In this document: positions 25,586 through 33,201 of the stretch, in pieces
Numbering within the stretch: the stretch's first letter is position 1
Layout: the number at the start of each line of letters is the position of its first letter
NCBI RefSeq assembly: GCF_024495425.1
Contig: NZ_JANHJR010000001.1
Span: 1,054,001-1,118,000, forward strand
Direction of reading: 5' to 3'
DNA: 64,000 bases
Origin: Haloarchaeobius litoreus
GTDB lineage: Archaea > Halobacteriota > Halobacteria > Halobacteriales > Natrialbaceae
Program-made: the position numbers and the translations under genes
The notes under the pieces: generated by a model
Told to the model about the DNA's origin: nothing
The model's input: the letters and a program-made list of their open reading frames with translations, nothing else
The model's database searches: none

Positions 25586-26590
25586 ATGACAGACCTCGTC
25601 GCGACGACACCAGGACTGTTCCCCCTCCCGGACTGGGCGAAATCGGAGCTCTCAGACCTCAAGGGCCACCAGAAGGGCGACCTCATCTCGGGCGACGAGG
25701 GCCCCGAACTCCAGTCGGTCTACGACCGCGCCCGGAGCGAGGTGCTCGACGTGCAGACCGACGCCGGACTCGACCGCGTCGTCGAGGGGCAGCTACGCTG
25801 GGACGACATGCTCGCGCACCCGCTGGCGGTCCACGACAGCGTGGAGACCCGCGGCATCGTCCGCTACTACGACAACAACAACTTCTACCGCGAGCCGGTC
25901 GTCCAGGACGACCTGACGTTCGACGGCGACGTGGCCGCCGAGCTGGAGGCCGCCGCGGAGGGCGTCGACGACGGGCTGCAGGCCGTGCTGCCGGGGCCGT
26001 ACTCGCTGGCCGACCTCGCCACCGACGAGCACTACGGCGACGAGACGGCGTTCCTCCACGCGGTCGCCGAGTTCCTCGCGGGCGAGGCCGACGCCTTCCC
26101 CGAGGTCGAGACGCTGTTCCTGCTCGAACCCTCGCTCGTCGAGAGCCCGCCCGGCGAGGGACTCGACAGCGAGATTCCCGAGGCCGTCTCGACGGTCGCC
26201 GACGCCGTCGAGTGCGAGGTCGTCGTCCATCCCTACTGGGGCGCGCTGGAGGAGAAGGTGTACGCCCACCTGCTCGACGCCGACGTGGACGCCGTCGGCT
26301 TCGACTTCGTCTCCGACCACGAGGCGAACCTGTACAACCTGCAGGAGTACGGCGCGACAGACGACATCGCGCTCGGCCTGCTCGACGGGCAGAACACGCT
26401 CGTCGAGGAGCCCGAGGCCATCAACGAGCGCGTCGACTGGGTGTTCGACAACCTCCCGGTCGCCGAGTTCGACACGACGTACGTGACGACGAACACCGAG
26501 ACGTTCTATCTCCCATACAGCAAGTTCGAGGCGAAGCTGCAGGCGACCGCCGACGCCGTCGCCCTCGCCGAGACGGAGGTGCAAGCATGA
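25586..26590 (+). CDS. MetE-like protein lacking the zinc site (partner of the core methionine synthase)
   Basis: A 334-residue protein of the UROD/MetE barrel superfamily (FPLPDWAKSELSDLKGHQKGDL, LPGPYSLADLATDEHYGD, TLFLLEPSLVESPP). The zinc ligands of MetE are absent: where the catalytic protein has HVCYGD this one reads HPYWGA, and the late Cys region reads TTNTETFYLP. So it probably does not activate homocysteine itself. It overlaps the catalytic gene by four bases (ATGA) and likely works with it, either binding the methyl donor or stabilising the complex. The start is set at 25586 by its promoter; the frame is open much further upstream, antiparallel to nothing real. Confidence 0.82.
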   Translation: MTDLVATTPGLFPLPDWAKSELSDLKGHQKGDLISGDEGPELQSVYDRARSEVLDVQTDAGLDRVVEGQLRWDDMLAHPLAVHDSVETRGIVRYYDNNNFYREPVVQDDLTFDGDVAAELEAAAEGVDDGLQAVLPGPYSLADLATDEHYGDETAFLHAVAEFLAGEADAFPEVETLFLLEPSLVESPPGEGLDSEIPEAVSTVADAVECEVVVHPYWGALEEKVYAHLLDADVDAVGFDFVSDHEANLYNLQEYGATDDIALGLLDGQNTLVEEPEAINERVDWVFDNLPVAEFDTTYVTTNTETFYLPYSKFEAKLQATADAVALAETEVQA

Positions 26591-27666
26591 CGACCAACGC
26601 AAACCGCGACCAGTTCCGGCCCGAGGACCACCCGAACGACCACTTCCTCCTGACGACCGTCGTCGGGAGCTACCCGAAGCCCAAGTGGCTCAACCGCGCG
26701 AAGGAGCTCTACGAGGACGAGGACCACGAGTTCGACGCGGACGACTGGGCCGAGGCGAAGGACGACGCCTGTCGACTCATCACCGCCGAGCACGAGCGCG
26801 CCGGCCTCGATGTCGTCGTCGACGGCGAGATGCGCCGCAACGAGATGGTCGAGTTCTTCGCCCACCGCATCGACGGCTACGAGTTCAACGGCCCCGTGAA
26901 GGTCTGGGGCCACAACTACTTCGACAAGCCGAGCGTCGTCGACGACGTCGAGTACGCCGACAGCTGGCTCGTCGACGAGTACGAGTTCACCGCCGCGGCC
27001 GCAGAGCGCCCGGTGAAGGTGCCCATCACCGGCCCGTACACGCTCGCGAACTGGTCGTTCAACGAGGCCTACGAGGACGACGAGGCACTCGCCTACGACC
27101 TCGCGGACCTCGTCAACGAGGAGATCGAGAAGCTGGTCGACGCCGGCGCGCGCTACATCCAGATCGACGAGCCCGCGCTCGCGACGACGCCCGACGACCA
27201 CGCCATCGTCGGCGAGTGTCTGGAGCGCATCGCAGCCGGCATCCCCGACGACGTGCGCATCGGCCTGCACGTCTGCTACGGCGACTACTCGCGCATCTAC
27301 CCCGAGATCCTCGACTACCCCGTCGACGAGTTCGACCTCGAGCTCGCCAACGGCGACTACGACCAGCTCGACGTGTTCACCGCCGATGAGTTCACGAAGG
27401 ACCTCGCGCTCGGCGTCGTCGACGCCCACACCGCCGAGGTCGAGTCCGTCGAGGAGATCAAGGAGAACGTCCGGAAGGGGCTCGAGGTCGTCCCGCCGGA
27501 ACGGCTCGTCATCTCGCCCGACTGCGGCGTGAAGCTGCTCCCGCGCGAGGTCGCCTTCGGCAAGATGCAGAACATGGTCGAGGCCGTCCGCGAGGTCGAG
27601 GCCGAACTTGACGCCGGCGAGATCGAGGTGCCCGCCGCGTCCCGGCGCTCGCCCGCGGACGACTGA
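26587..27666 (+). CDS. Core methionine synthase (short MetE, folate-independent type)
   Basis: A 359-residue protein equivalent to the C-terminal catalytic half of MetE: TTVVGSYPKPKWL at the start, zinc ligands His and Cys in LHVCYGDYSR and the late Cys in SPDCGVKLLP, and an IDEPALAT active-site segment. It transfers a methyl group to homocysteine. Full MetE (about 750 residues) has an N-terminal half needed for methyl-folate binding that is missing here; short 'core' enzymes in aerobic archaea (called MesC in one classification) have an unsettled methyl donor. Coupled to the zinc-less gene upstream by an ATGA overlap. Confidence 0.87.
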   Translation: MTTNANRDQFRPEDHPNDHFLLTTVVGSYPKPKWLNRAKELYEDEDHEFDADDWAEAKDDACRLITAEHERAGLDVVVDGEMRRNEMVEFFAHRIDGYEFNGPVKVWGHNYFDKPSVVDDVEYADSWLVDEYEFTAAAAERPVKVPITGPYTLANWSFNEAYEDDEALAYDLADLVNEEIEKLVDAGARYIQIDEPALATTPDDHAIVGECLERIAAGIPDDVRIGLHVCYGDYSRIYPEILDYPVDEFDLELANGDYDQLDVFTADEFTKDLALGVVDAHTAEVESVEEIKENVRKGLEVVPPERLVISPDCGVKLLPREVAFGKMQNMVEAVREVEAELDAGEIEVPAASRRSPADD

Positions 27667-27703
27667 GCGGTCCACTCGTTCTCCGTTCGGCGTGCCTCCC
27701 GTT

Positions 27704-28732
27704 TCAGGTGGCACGCGGGAGGGTGACACGGACGACCGTCCCCCGCGGTTCGTTCTCTGCGAATGATATCTCTCCCCCCGCGGCCATCACCGCCCAGTTG
27801 ACGAGCCACAGGCCGAGGCCCGAACCGTGCTCCAGCGGCGTCTCCTCGTCGGCGGCCAGCACGCGCTGTTCCGCCGCCGGGATTCCAGGGCCGGTGTCGG
27901 AGATGACGACGGTGACCGCGTCGCCGTCGTCCTCGACGGTCACCAGTGCCTCGGGACCCGTCGTCTCGCCGTCTGCCGGTGTATCGCGTTCGACGTCGCC
28001 TCCGGGGGCTTCCGCCCGAGGCGCCACGGCGTCACCGTGACCCTCCGAACGGGTGCCCGTGGAGCCGTGTTCCACCGCGTTGTCCACGAGTTCGTACAGC
28101 GCCCACTCGAGCGTGCTGTGGCCGAGTACGACCACATCGACCGACTCGGGTGCCTCCACGTTCGCGTCCGGGTACGCACCGCGGACACGGTCGACCGCGC
28201 CGTCGAGCGCCGGGCCGAGCGGGATCTCCCGACGCTCGCCGTCGACGCCGTCGAGGGCCCGCTCGGCGAAGCGGGCGCGGTCGGACCAGTCCACCAGCTG
28301 TTCGGCCGACGCGAGCATCGTCTCCAGGTGCTCGCGCTGTGTCGACGACAGGTCCTCGGCGATGGTCTCGCCGTGGCCGAGGATGAGGTTCGTCTCGTGG
28401 CGCACGTTGTGCCGGAGCACCCGGTTGAGCACGTTGAGCCGTTGCTCGCGGAGCACCTGGTCGGTCACGTCCTGCAGCGTGAGGAGCCGACCGACGTACA
28501 GTCCGCGGCCGCGGTACACCGGCGTGGACTCGACGTCGACGTAGCGCTCCCTGTCGTCGTCGCCACTGAGCAGCAACCGCTGGCTCTCCTCGTCGGCCCC
28601 GCCGTCGGTGACGACCGCCAGTTCTGACTGGACCGACCGACGGCGGGCCTCTCTGAGTGCGTACACCCCGAGGCCGAAGGCGACCGCGGCCACCGAGAGA
28701 AGTGCGACCGAGAAGACGTTGGGGGAGATCAT
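27704..28732 (-). CDS. Membrane-bound sensor histidine kinase
   Basis: A 342-residue kinase with one N-terminal membrane helix (VALLSVAAVAFGLGVYAL), a short PAS-like segment (YVDVESTPVYRGRGLYVG), a dimerisation helix with the phosphorylated-His region NVLRHNVRHETNLILGHGE (about residues 97-115) and an ATPase domain (VDNAVEHGS, ISDTGPGIPAAEQ, SGLGLWLVNW). No cognate response regulator is adjacent, as is common in haloarchaea. A Pro/Gly/Asp-rich insert (about 210-245) interrupts the ATPase domain. Confidence 0.87.
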   Translation of the reverse strand: MISPNVFSVALLSVAAVAFGLGVYALREARRRSVQSELAVVTDGGADEESQRLLLSGDDDRERYVDVESTPVYRGRGLYVGRLLTLQDVTDQVLREQRLNVLNRVLRHNVRHETNLILGHGETIAEDLSSTQREHLETMLASAEQLVDWSDRARFAERALDGVDGERREIPLGPALDGAVDRVRGAYPDANVEAPESVDVVVLGHSTLEWALYELVDNAVEHGSTGTRSEGHGDAVAPRAEAPGGDVERDTPADGETTGPEALVTVEDDGDAVTVVISDTGPGIPAAEQRVLAADEETPLEHGSGLGLWLVNWAVMAAGGEISFAENEPRGTVVRVTLPRAT

Positions 28733-28825
28733 CGATGAGAGCGTGGGAGGCGGCGACCGGTTGCTCGTTGGACTGTCCTGCGACCCGGGGTCACTTGGCT
28801 CTACTTGCCGTTCCGGAGCCCGTGG

Positions 28826-29161
28826 TCAGACGACACCCCTGACGAGCGCGCCGAACGTCGGGAGGCCGAGCCCGAGCGCCAGGGCGAGCCAGGCCGGCTG
28901 ACCCATCCCGAGCACGAGTCCGAGCGTGCCGCCGAACCATAACTGCCCGAGGAACACGACGACTGCGAGCACGCCGACGCCGAAGCCGGCCCCGATGCCG
29001 CGCGGGATCGTCCGCTGGGGAAGTGCGACCAGCGCACCAGCGAGCAACAGCCCGGACCAGTGGAACAGCGAGAGACCGACGCCGAGCAGGGCCGCACCGT
29101 TGGTCGCGGCGACGCGTCGGCTATCGTCCTCGCGCAACTCGGTGAGGAACTCGGGCGTCAT
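28826..29161 (-). CDS. Small membrane protein downstream of the acylase homologue
   Basis: A 111-residue protein with about four hydrophobic spans (NGAALLGVGLSLFHWSGLLL, LVALPQRTIPRGIGAGFG, LAVVVFLGQLWFGGTLGLVL, WLALALGLGLPTFGALV). Its ATG overlaps the stop of the penicillin-acylase-like gene by four bases, so the two are coupled. Family not recognised. Confidence 0.75.
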   Translation of the reverse strand: MTPEFLTELREDDSRRVAATNGAALLGVGLSLFHWSGLLLAGALVALPQRTIPRGIGAGFGVGVLAVVVFLGQLWFGGTLGLVLGMGQPAWLALALGLGLPTFGALVRGVV

Positions 29162-31569
29162 CCGTCTCCCTCCTCGAAGGTCACGTCGACGCCGTCCGGG
29201 ACGGTCCGGTCCATCGACTTGTACTCGCCCTCCGCCCACGCCCGGAGCTGGTCGTCGTAGTGCGTGGAGAAGTAGTCGCCCGAGTTCCCGCCGGGGAGGA
29301 TGGCCCGCGAGTCGCCGTCGAACGTGGCGACCATGCGCCAGCTCGCGCCGGTCGAGTCCTCGGTGTGGAAGTTCCGGACGGTGCCGGCCGAGCCCGACGT
29401 GCGGAGCCGGTCGTAGTTCAGGAACGGCTGGTCGAACGGGTGCGTGAACCGGACGCGGTTCCAGTCGCCGTAGTCGTCCCAGCCCTCGTCTGCGATCCTG
29501 TCGCGTGCTGCCCCCATCGCCTCGGCGGCGACGGTCGTTCGGTCGCCGTCGAACCACCTGCTGTCTGCCGGGAGCGTCCCGAGTATCCAGTCGTTCGGGG
29601 TCGGGAACTCCTCTGGGAGCCCGGCGTCGGCGAACGCGTCATCGAAGGTCGCGCTGCGGAACTCCCGGAGCCAGTGCTCGAACAGGAGCGGTTCGGGGTC
29701 GCCGGGGCGCATCTCGCCGTCCCAGTCCAGCAGTGACTCGGGTGGCTCGAAGGCGTCGGTCGAGGCGCGCCCGTCATCGGTCGTCGGGACACCGATCTCG
29801 GCGACGGCCTCGATTATCGGCAAGAACAGCTCGTAGCGCGGGTCGAGGGTGTCGAGCTGTACGTCGCGGCAGAACGCGGCGTCCATCGGCTCGTCGCTGG
29901 TCGCGCGTTCGTCCAGCCGGTCGTAGATGCGGCCGCCCCGGAACGGCGGGGCGTACCCCTCCGAGAGGTACTGCTCCGGGTCGTCCGTGAGCCGCTGGTT
30001 CGCCGTCGCGAGGTAGTCGGGGTTTCTGACACCCGGCTTCTCCTCGTAGGGGACGAACCCCTCCCACGAGGACTCGCCGAAGGGCGTGTACCCCGGCCCC
30101 CAGTCGCCCTCACGGGCCGAGCCGTCGAAGACGCGGGTGCCCTGCACCGGCTCGCCGTCGGTCGTCCGGATGGGTATCTGGCCGGTCACCCAGTAGTAGG
30201 TGTTCCCGTCCGCGTCGGCGTAGACGAAGTTCTGCGTCGGCTCGTCGAACTTCCGGATGGCGGCCTCGGCCTCGTCCATCCCGCCGGCGACGTTGAGCTC
30301 GTGGACCGCCTCGACGGTCCGGGTCGCCGAGAGCCCCGTCCACGCGACGCCGAGCTCGTCCGCCTGCTCGAACTCGTCGCCGTCCGGGTACTGCGTGAGC
30401 ACCGAGCCGTGGACGGACCGCTTCACCGTGACTTCCACGTCCTCCCCGCCGGATACCTCGACGGTCTCCGTCCGCGTGTCGAACTCGCGCGTCTCGTCGC
30501 CGTAGCGGTAGCTCCCGTCGCCCGCTGTCTCGTACGTGTAGAAGTCGATGACGTCTGCACCCGCGTTGGTGAACCCCCACGCCCCGGCGTGGTTCTGCCC
30601 GATGATGACGAACGGGACGCCCGGGAAGCTCACGCCGCGCACGTCGAGCGGGTCCGGGCCGACGACGTGTTGCTCGTACCAGACCGGCGGCACGGTCAGG
30701 TTCAGGTGCGGGTCGTTGGCGACGATGGGGTCGCCGGAGGCCGTCTGCTCGCCCGAGACGACCCACGAGTTCGAGCCGATTCCGGGGTCGGACTCGAACG
30801 ACTCCAGCCAGGAGACCATCCCCGGTTCGGGGGTCGCGGCGTCGGTCCGCGTGGTGGACGCCGACGGACCGCCGCCATCTCGGATGATCGGCACGTCGTG
30901 GCCCATGATGCGGGGATAGAGCGCCCCGGTCGCCTCGCTGCCGAGCCGGTCCCGCGCCAGCGCCCTCCGGAGCGTGCGGAACGAACCCGTCAGCCCCCAC
31001 GAGATCTGCTTCGAGATGAGCAGGCACGCAGTCGGCGTCCACTCCCGCGGCTCGAACGACAGCAGGCGATACTCGAGGGGTGTCGACTCCTGCTCGACGG
31101 CGCGGTTCACGCCGTCGACGTACGCCTCGACCACGTCCCCGGTCTCGGTCCCCTCGGCACGCTCCCACGTCGCCTCGGCCGCGCCCGCGAAGTCGAGCTG
31201 TCGGTGGAACACGTCCGAATCCACGGCCACGTCCCCGACGACCGCCGAGAGGGTACCCTCCATCAGCCGTCGGTAGAGGTCCATCTGGAAGAACCGGTCC
31301 GCACCGTGGCAGTAGCCCACCGCGAAGTACGCCGCGTGCTCGTCGTCGGCCTCGACGTGTGGCACGTGGTCGTCGTCGTAGCTGACCGTCGCCGCACCGT
31401 ACGGGCTCTCGACCCGTCCGGCGGCGTTCCGGTTCGCCGCACCCCACACCGTCCCCGAGTTCGGAGCGAACCGTGTCAGGTACGACCGCGCCTCCGTCAG
31501 CGCCATCCCCCCGACCCCTGCCCCGAGGACCGCAGAGAGGACCGCGCGTCTCGTCGTCTCTTCGTTCAC
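29158..31569 (-). CDS. Penicillin-acylase (Ntn-hydrolase) family amidase, probably exported
   Basis: An 803-residue S45 family enzyme. I use the GTG at 31569 because it gives a compact twin-arginine signal (NEETTRRAVLSAVLGAGVGG); an ATG at 31641 would add 24 unrelated residues. The precursor should cleave itself before the Ser of GSNSWVVSG (about residue 266), making that Ser the nucleophile; flanking landmarks are YFAVGYCHGADRFFQMDLYRR in the alpha part and NDPHLNLTVPPVWYEQHV in the beta part. Substrates of archaeal members are unknown; N-acyl homoserine lactones, acyl amino acids or amides are possible. Confidence 0.87.
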   Translation of the reverse strand: MNEETTRRAVLSAVLGAGVGGMALTEARSYLTRFAPNSGTVWGAANRNAAGRVESPYGAATVSYDDDHVPHVEADDEHAAYFAVGYCHGADRFFQMDLYRRLMEGTLSAVVGDVAVDSDVFHRQLDFAGAAEATWERAEGTETGDVVEAYVDGVNRAVEQESTPLEYRLLSFEPREWTPTACLLISKQISWGLTGSFRTLRRALARDRLGSEATGALYPRIMGHDVPIIRDGGGPSASTTRTDAATPEPGMVSWLESFESDPGIGSNSWVVSGEQTASGDPIVANDPHLNLTVPPVWYEQHVVGPDPLDVRGVSFPGVPFVIIGQNHAGAWGFTNAGADVIDFYTYETAGDGSYRYGDETREFDTRTETVEVSGGEDVEVTVKRSVHGSVLTQYPDGDEFEQADELGVAWTGLSATRTVEAVHELNVAGGMDEAEAAIRKFDEPTQNFVYADADGNTYYWVTGQIPIRTTDGEPVQGTRVFDGSAREGDWGPGYTPFGESSWEGFVPYEEKPGVRNPDYLATANQRLTDDPEQYLSEGYAPPFRGGRIYDRLDERATSDEPMDAAFCRDVQLDTLDPRYELFLPIIEAVAEIGVPTTDDGRASTDAFEPPESLLDWDGEMRPGDPEPLLFEHWLREFRSATFDDAFADAGLPEEFPTPNDWILGTLPADSRWFDGDRTTVAAEAMGAARDRIADEGWDDYGDWNRVRFTHPFDQPFLNYDRLRTSGSAGTVRNFHTEDSTGASWRMVATFDGDSRAILPGGNSGDYFSTHYDDQLRAWAEGEYKSMDRTVPDGVDVTFEEGDG

Positions 31570-31673
31570 GATGCCCGACAAACGGACCGGACGGGTAAAG
31601 TTTCTTTCGTGGGGTCGGCAGTAGGGAGAGCCACCGCTCACGAGCGGCTGAACGGCGGAAGAAGTCGAAGGCG

Positions 31674-32132
31674 TTACTCGTACAGCCAGCCTTCGTCGAC
31701 CTTCTCGTAGTCGACGAGCTCGTCCTCGTCGAAGAACAGGTCGATCTCGCGCTCGTTCGACCCGGGGTCCTCGTGGTCCGAGCCGTGGATGACGTTGCGG
31801 CCGAGGTCCAGCCCGAAGTCACCGCGGATGGTGCCCGGGGCGGAGTCGGCGGGGTCCGTCTCGCCCATCATGCGACGGACCTGCCGGATGGCGTCGTCGC
31901 CCTCCCAGACCATCGCCATGACGGGCCCGGAGGTGATGAACTCGACGAGGCCGTCGAAGAACGGCTTGCCCTCGTGCTCGCCGTAGTGCTCCTCGGCGAG
32001 CTCCTGGTCTATCTGCATGAACTTCGCGCCGACCAGCTTCAGACCGCGGTCCTCGAAGCGGGAGACGATCTCTCCCGTGAGGCCGCGCTGGACGCCGTCG
32101 GGCTTGACCATGACGAAGGTGCGCTCGCTCAT
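31674..32132 (-). CDS. ndk: Nucleoside diphosphate kinase
   Basis: A 152-residue [23 protein letters not shown] at the N-terminus, and the phosphorylated His in NVIHGSD at about residue 118. It balances NTP pools by transferring phosphate from ATP. The start at 32132 overlaps the rpl24e stop by four bases (ATGA), which favours it over an upstream in-frame ATG. Last gene of the L7Ae-S28e-L24e-Ndk operon, an arrangement widely kept in archaea. Confidence 0.96.
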   Translation of the reverse strand: MSERTFVMVKPDGVQRGLTGEIVSRFEDRGLKLVGAKFMQIDQELAEEHYGEHEGKPFFDGLVEFITSGPVMAMVWEGDDAIRQVRRMMGETDPADSAPGTIRGDFGLDLGRNVIHGSDHEDPGSNEREIDLFFDEDELVDYEKVDEGWLYE

Positions 32133-32335
32133 TCCTCGTCGTCCTCCTCGTCCCCGGAGACGCCCGAACCGGCCTCTGTCCACTCGAGGTCGCGGGGCTC
32201 GCGGCCGAGGTTGGCGTTCTTCTCACACTTCGCGGAACAGTAGTGGACCGTGGTGCCGTCCGTGTGGACGAACATGGTCCCCGTTCCGGGCGTGATCTCG
32301 TCGCCGCAGTACTCACAGTCGCGCGTCGTCACCAT
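32129..32335 (-). CDS. rpl24e: Large-subunit ribosomal protein eL24
   Basis: A 68-residue L24e zinc protein: CEYCG and CSAKCEKN provide the four Cys ligands, with the [12 protein letters not shown] strand between. A short acidic tail (SGDEEDDEE) is typical of halophile versions. Its ATG overlaps the last base of the rps28e stop. Confidence 0.95.
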   Translation of the reverse strand: MVTTRDCEYCGDEITPGTGTMFVHTDGTTVHYCSAKCEKNANLGREPRDLEWTEAGSGVSGDEEDDEE

Positions 32336-32559
32336 TATTGTCCTCCGATGGAGTCGGCCTCGCGAGCGGTCTCCCGCAGCTGCAGGATGTCGCCCTCGCG
32401 GACCGGGCCGAGGCAGTTGCGCGTGATGATTCGACCCTGATTCTCCCCTTCGCGGATGCGGCACTTGACCTGCATGGCTTCACCGTGCATGCCGGTCTTG
32501 CCGACTATCTCGATGACTTCCGCGGGGGTCGCGCCGTTTTCGGACTCTTCGGCACTCAT
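32335..32559 (-). CDS. rps28e: Small-subunit ribosomal protein eS28
   Basis: A 74-residue S28e with the OB-like core [20 protein letters not shown] and the family ending [20 protein letters not shown]. It contacts the mRNA exit channel. Nine bases after rpl7ae. Confidence 0.96.
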   Translation of the reverse strand: MSAEESENGATPAEVIEIVGKTGMHGEAMQVKCRIREGENQGRIITRNCLGPVREGDILQLRETAREADSIGGQ

Positions 32560-32568
32560 GGATTACCT

Positions 32569-32928
32569 CTAAAGGTCCTCGAGCTTGCCCGCGATGTCCT
32601 CGACGTCCGTCGAGGCCTCGCCGGCGTCGACGACGGCGGCCGCGGCACTCCCGACCTCGAGGCCGGCCGCGTGGCCGACGTCGTCCTGGGTCTCGATGAA
32701 GACGACCGGGATGCCCTTCTCGTCGGCCAGCTCGGGGAGGTGCATGACGATCTCCTCGGGCTGGACGTCCTCGGCGACGTAGATGAGCTCGGCGTTGCCG
32801 CGCTCGACGGCCTTCGTCGTTTCGTTGGTTCCTTTCTTTACACTGCCTGTGTCTCGTGCGACCTCGAGGGCCTCGAGGGCGTCCTCTTGGAGGTCGGCTG
32901 GGATCTCTTTGGTTACGTAGACTGCCAT
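32569..32928 (-). CDS. rpl7ae: Ribosomal protein L7Ae (kink-turn binding)
   Basis: A 119-residue L7Ae: [20 protein letters not shown], the RNA-binding [19 protein letters not shown] motif and the [12 protein letters not shown] loop. Besides the 50S subunit it is a core protein of box C/D and H/ACA guide RNPs and of RNase P in archaea, recognising kink-turns. First gene of its operon, preceded by a leader of about 130 bases. Confidence 0.97.
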   Translation of the reverse strand: MAVYVTKEIPADLQEDALEALEVARDTGSVKKGTNETTKAVERGNAELIYVAEDVQPEEIVMHLPELADEKGIPVVFIETQDDVGHAAGLEVGSAAAAVVDAGEASTDVEDIAGKLEDL

Positions 32929-32990
32929 GGTTGTTCACCTCTCCTACGCGTGGGCTCGCGCTCCCCTGCCGTCGCGGGTCGGGCCCGCAT

Positions 32991-33014
32991 GACCGTCAGC
33001 TGGGTCCGACGGTC
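32991..33014 (-). promoter_or_regulatory. Hairpin in the rpl7ae leader
   Basis: Bases 32991-32997 (gaccgtc) pair perfectly with 33008-33014 (gacggtc) around a ten-base loop, about 65 bases before the rpl7ae ATG. It may shape the leader of this operon. It does not have the tandem G-A pairs of a kink-turn, so L7Ae binding cannot be claimed. Confidence 0.45.
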
Positions 33015-33082
33015 GGAATCCTGTGGGGCTAGGAGCATCATCAACCCCGCGTAGGGTGTAATACAACCGTAGCCCGGCCCAC

Positions 33083-33090
33083 CTTATAAG
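33083..33090. promoter_or_regulatory. Palindromic TATA element between rpl7ae and tmcA
   Basis: The sequence cttataag is a perfect palindrome within a nearly symmetric block and is the best TATA candidate for both divergent genes (about 150 bases from rpl7ae, 112 from tmcA). It may fire in both directions. Confidence 0.45.
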
Positions 33091-33201
33091 GGTGTCCAAA
33101 GCGCCGGGCGCGTGGGACTCCGCCCCACAGTTCGACCAGTCGAGACGTCGGACCGTCGCGGGACCGAAACGCCCCTGTTCCTCGGGGTCCCACGCGGCTG
33201 T

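Noticed and set aside
31570-31641. ATG start of the acylase homologue 24 codons upstream
   Set aside because: The added residues are polar and lie before a well-formed twin-arginine signal that begins at the GTG at 31569.
32929-33080. Kink-turn or box C/D motif (tgatgatg and ctga) in the rpl7ae leader
   Set aside because: The box C-like and box D-like words cannot be paired into the required two stems; ctga is inside the perfect hairpin at 32991-33014.
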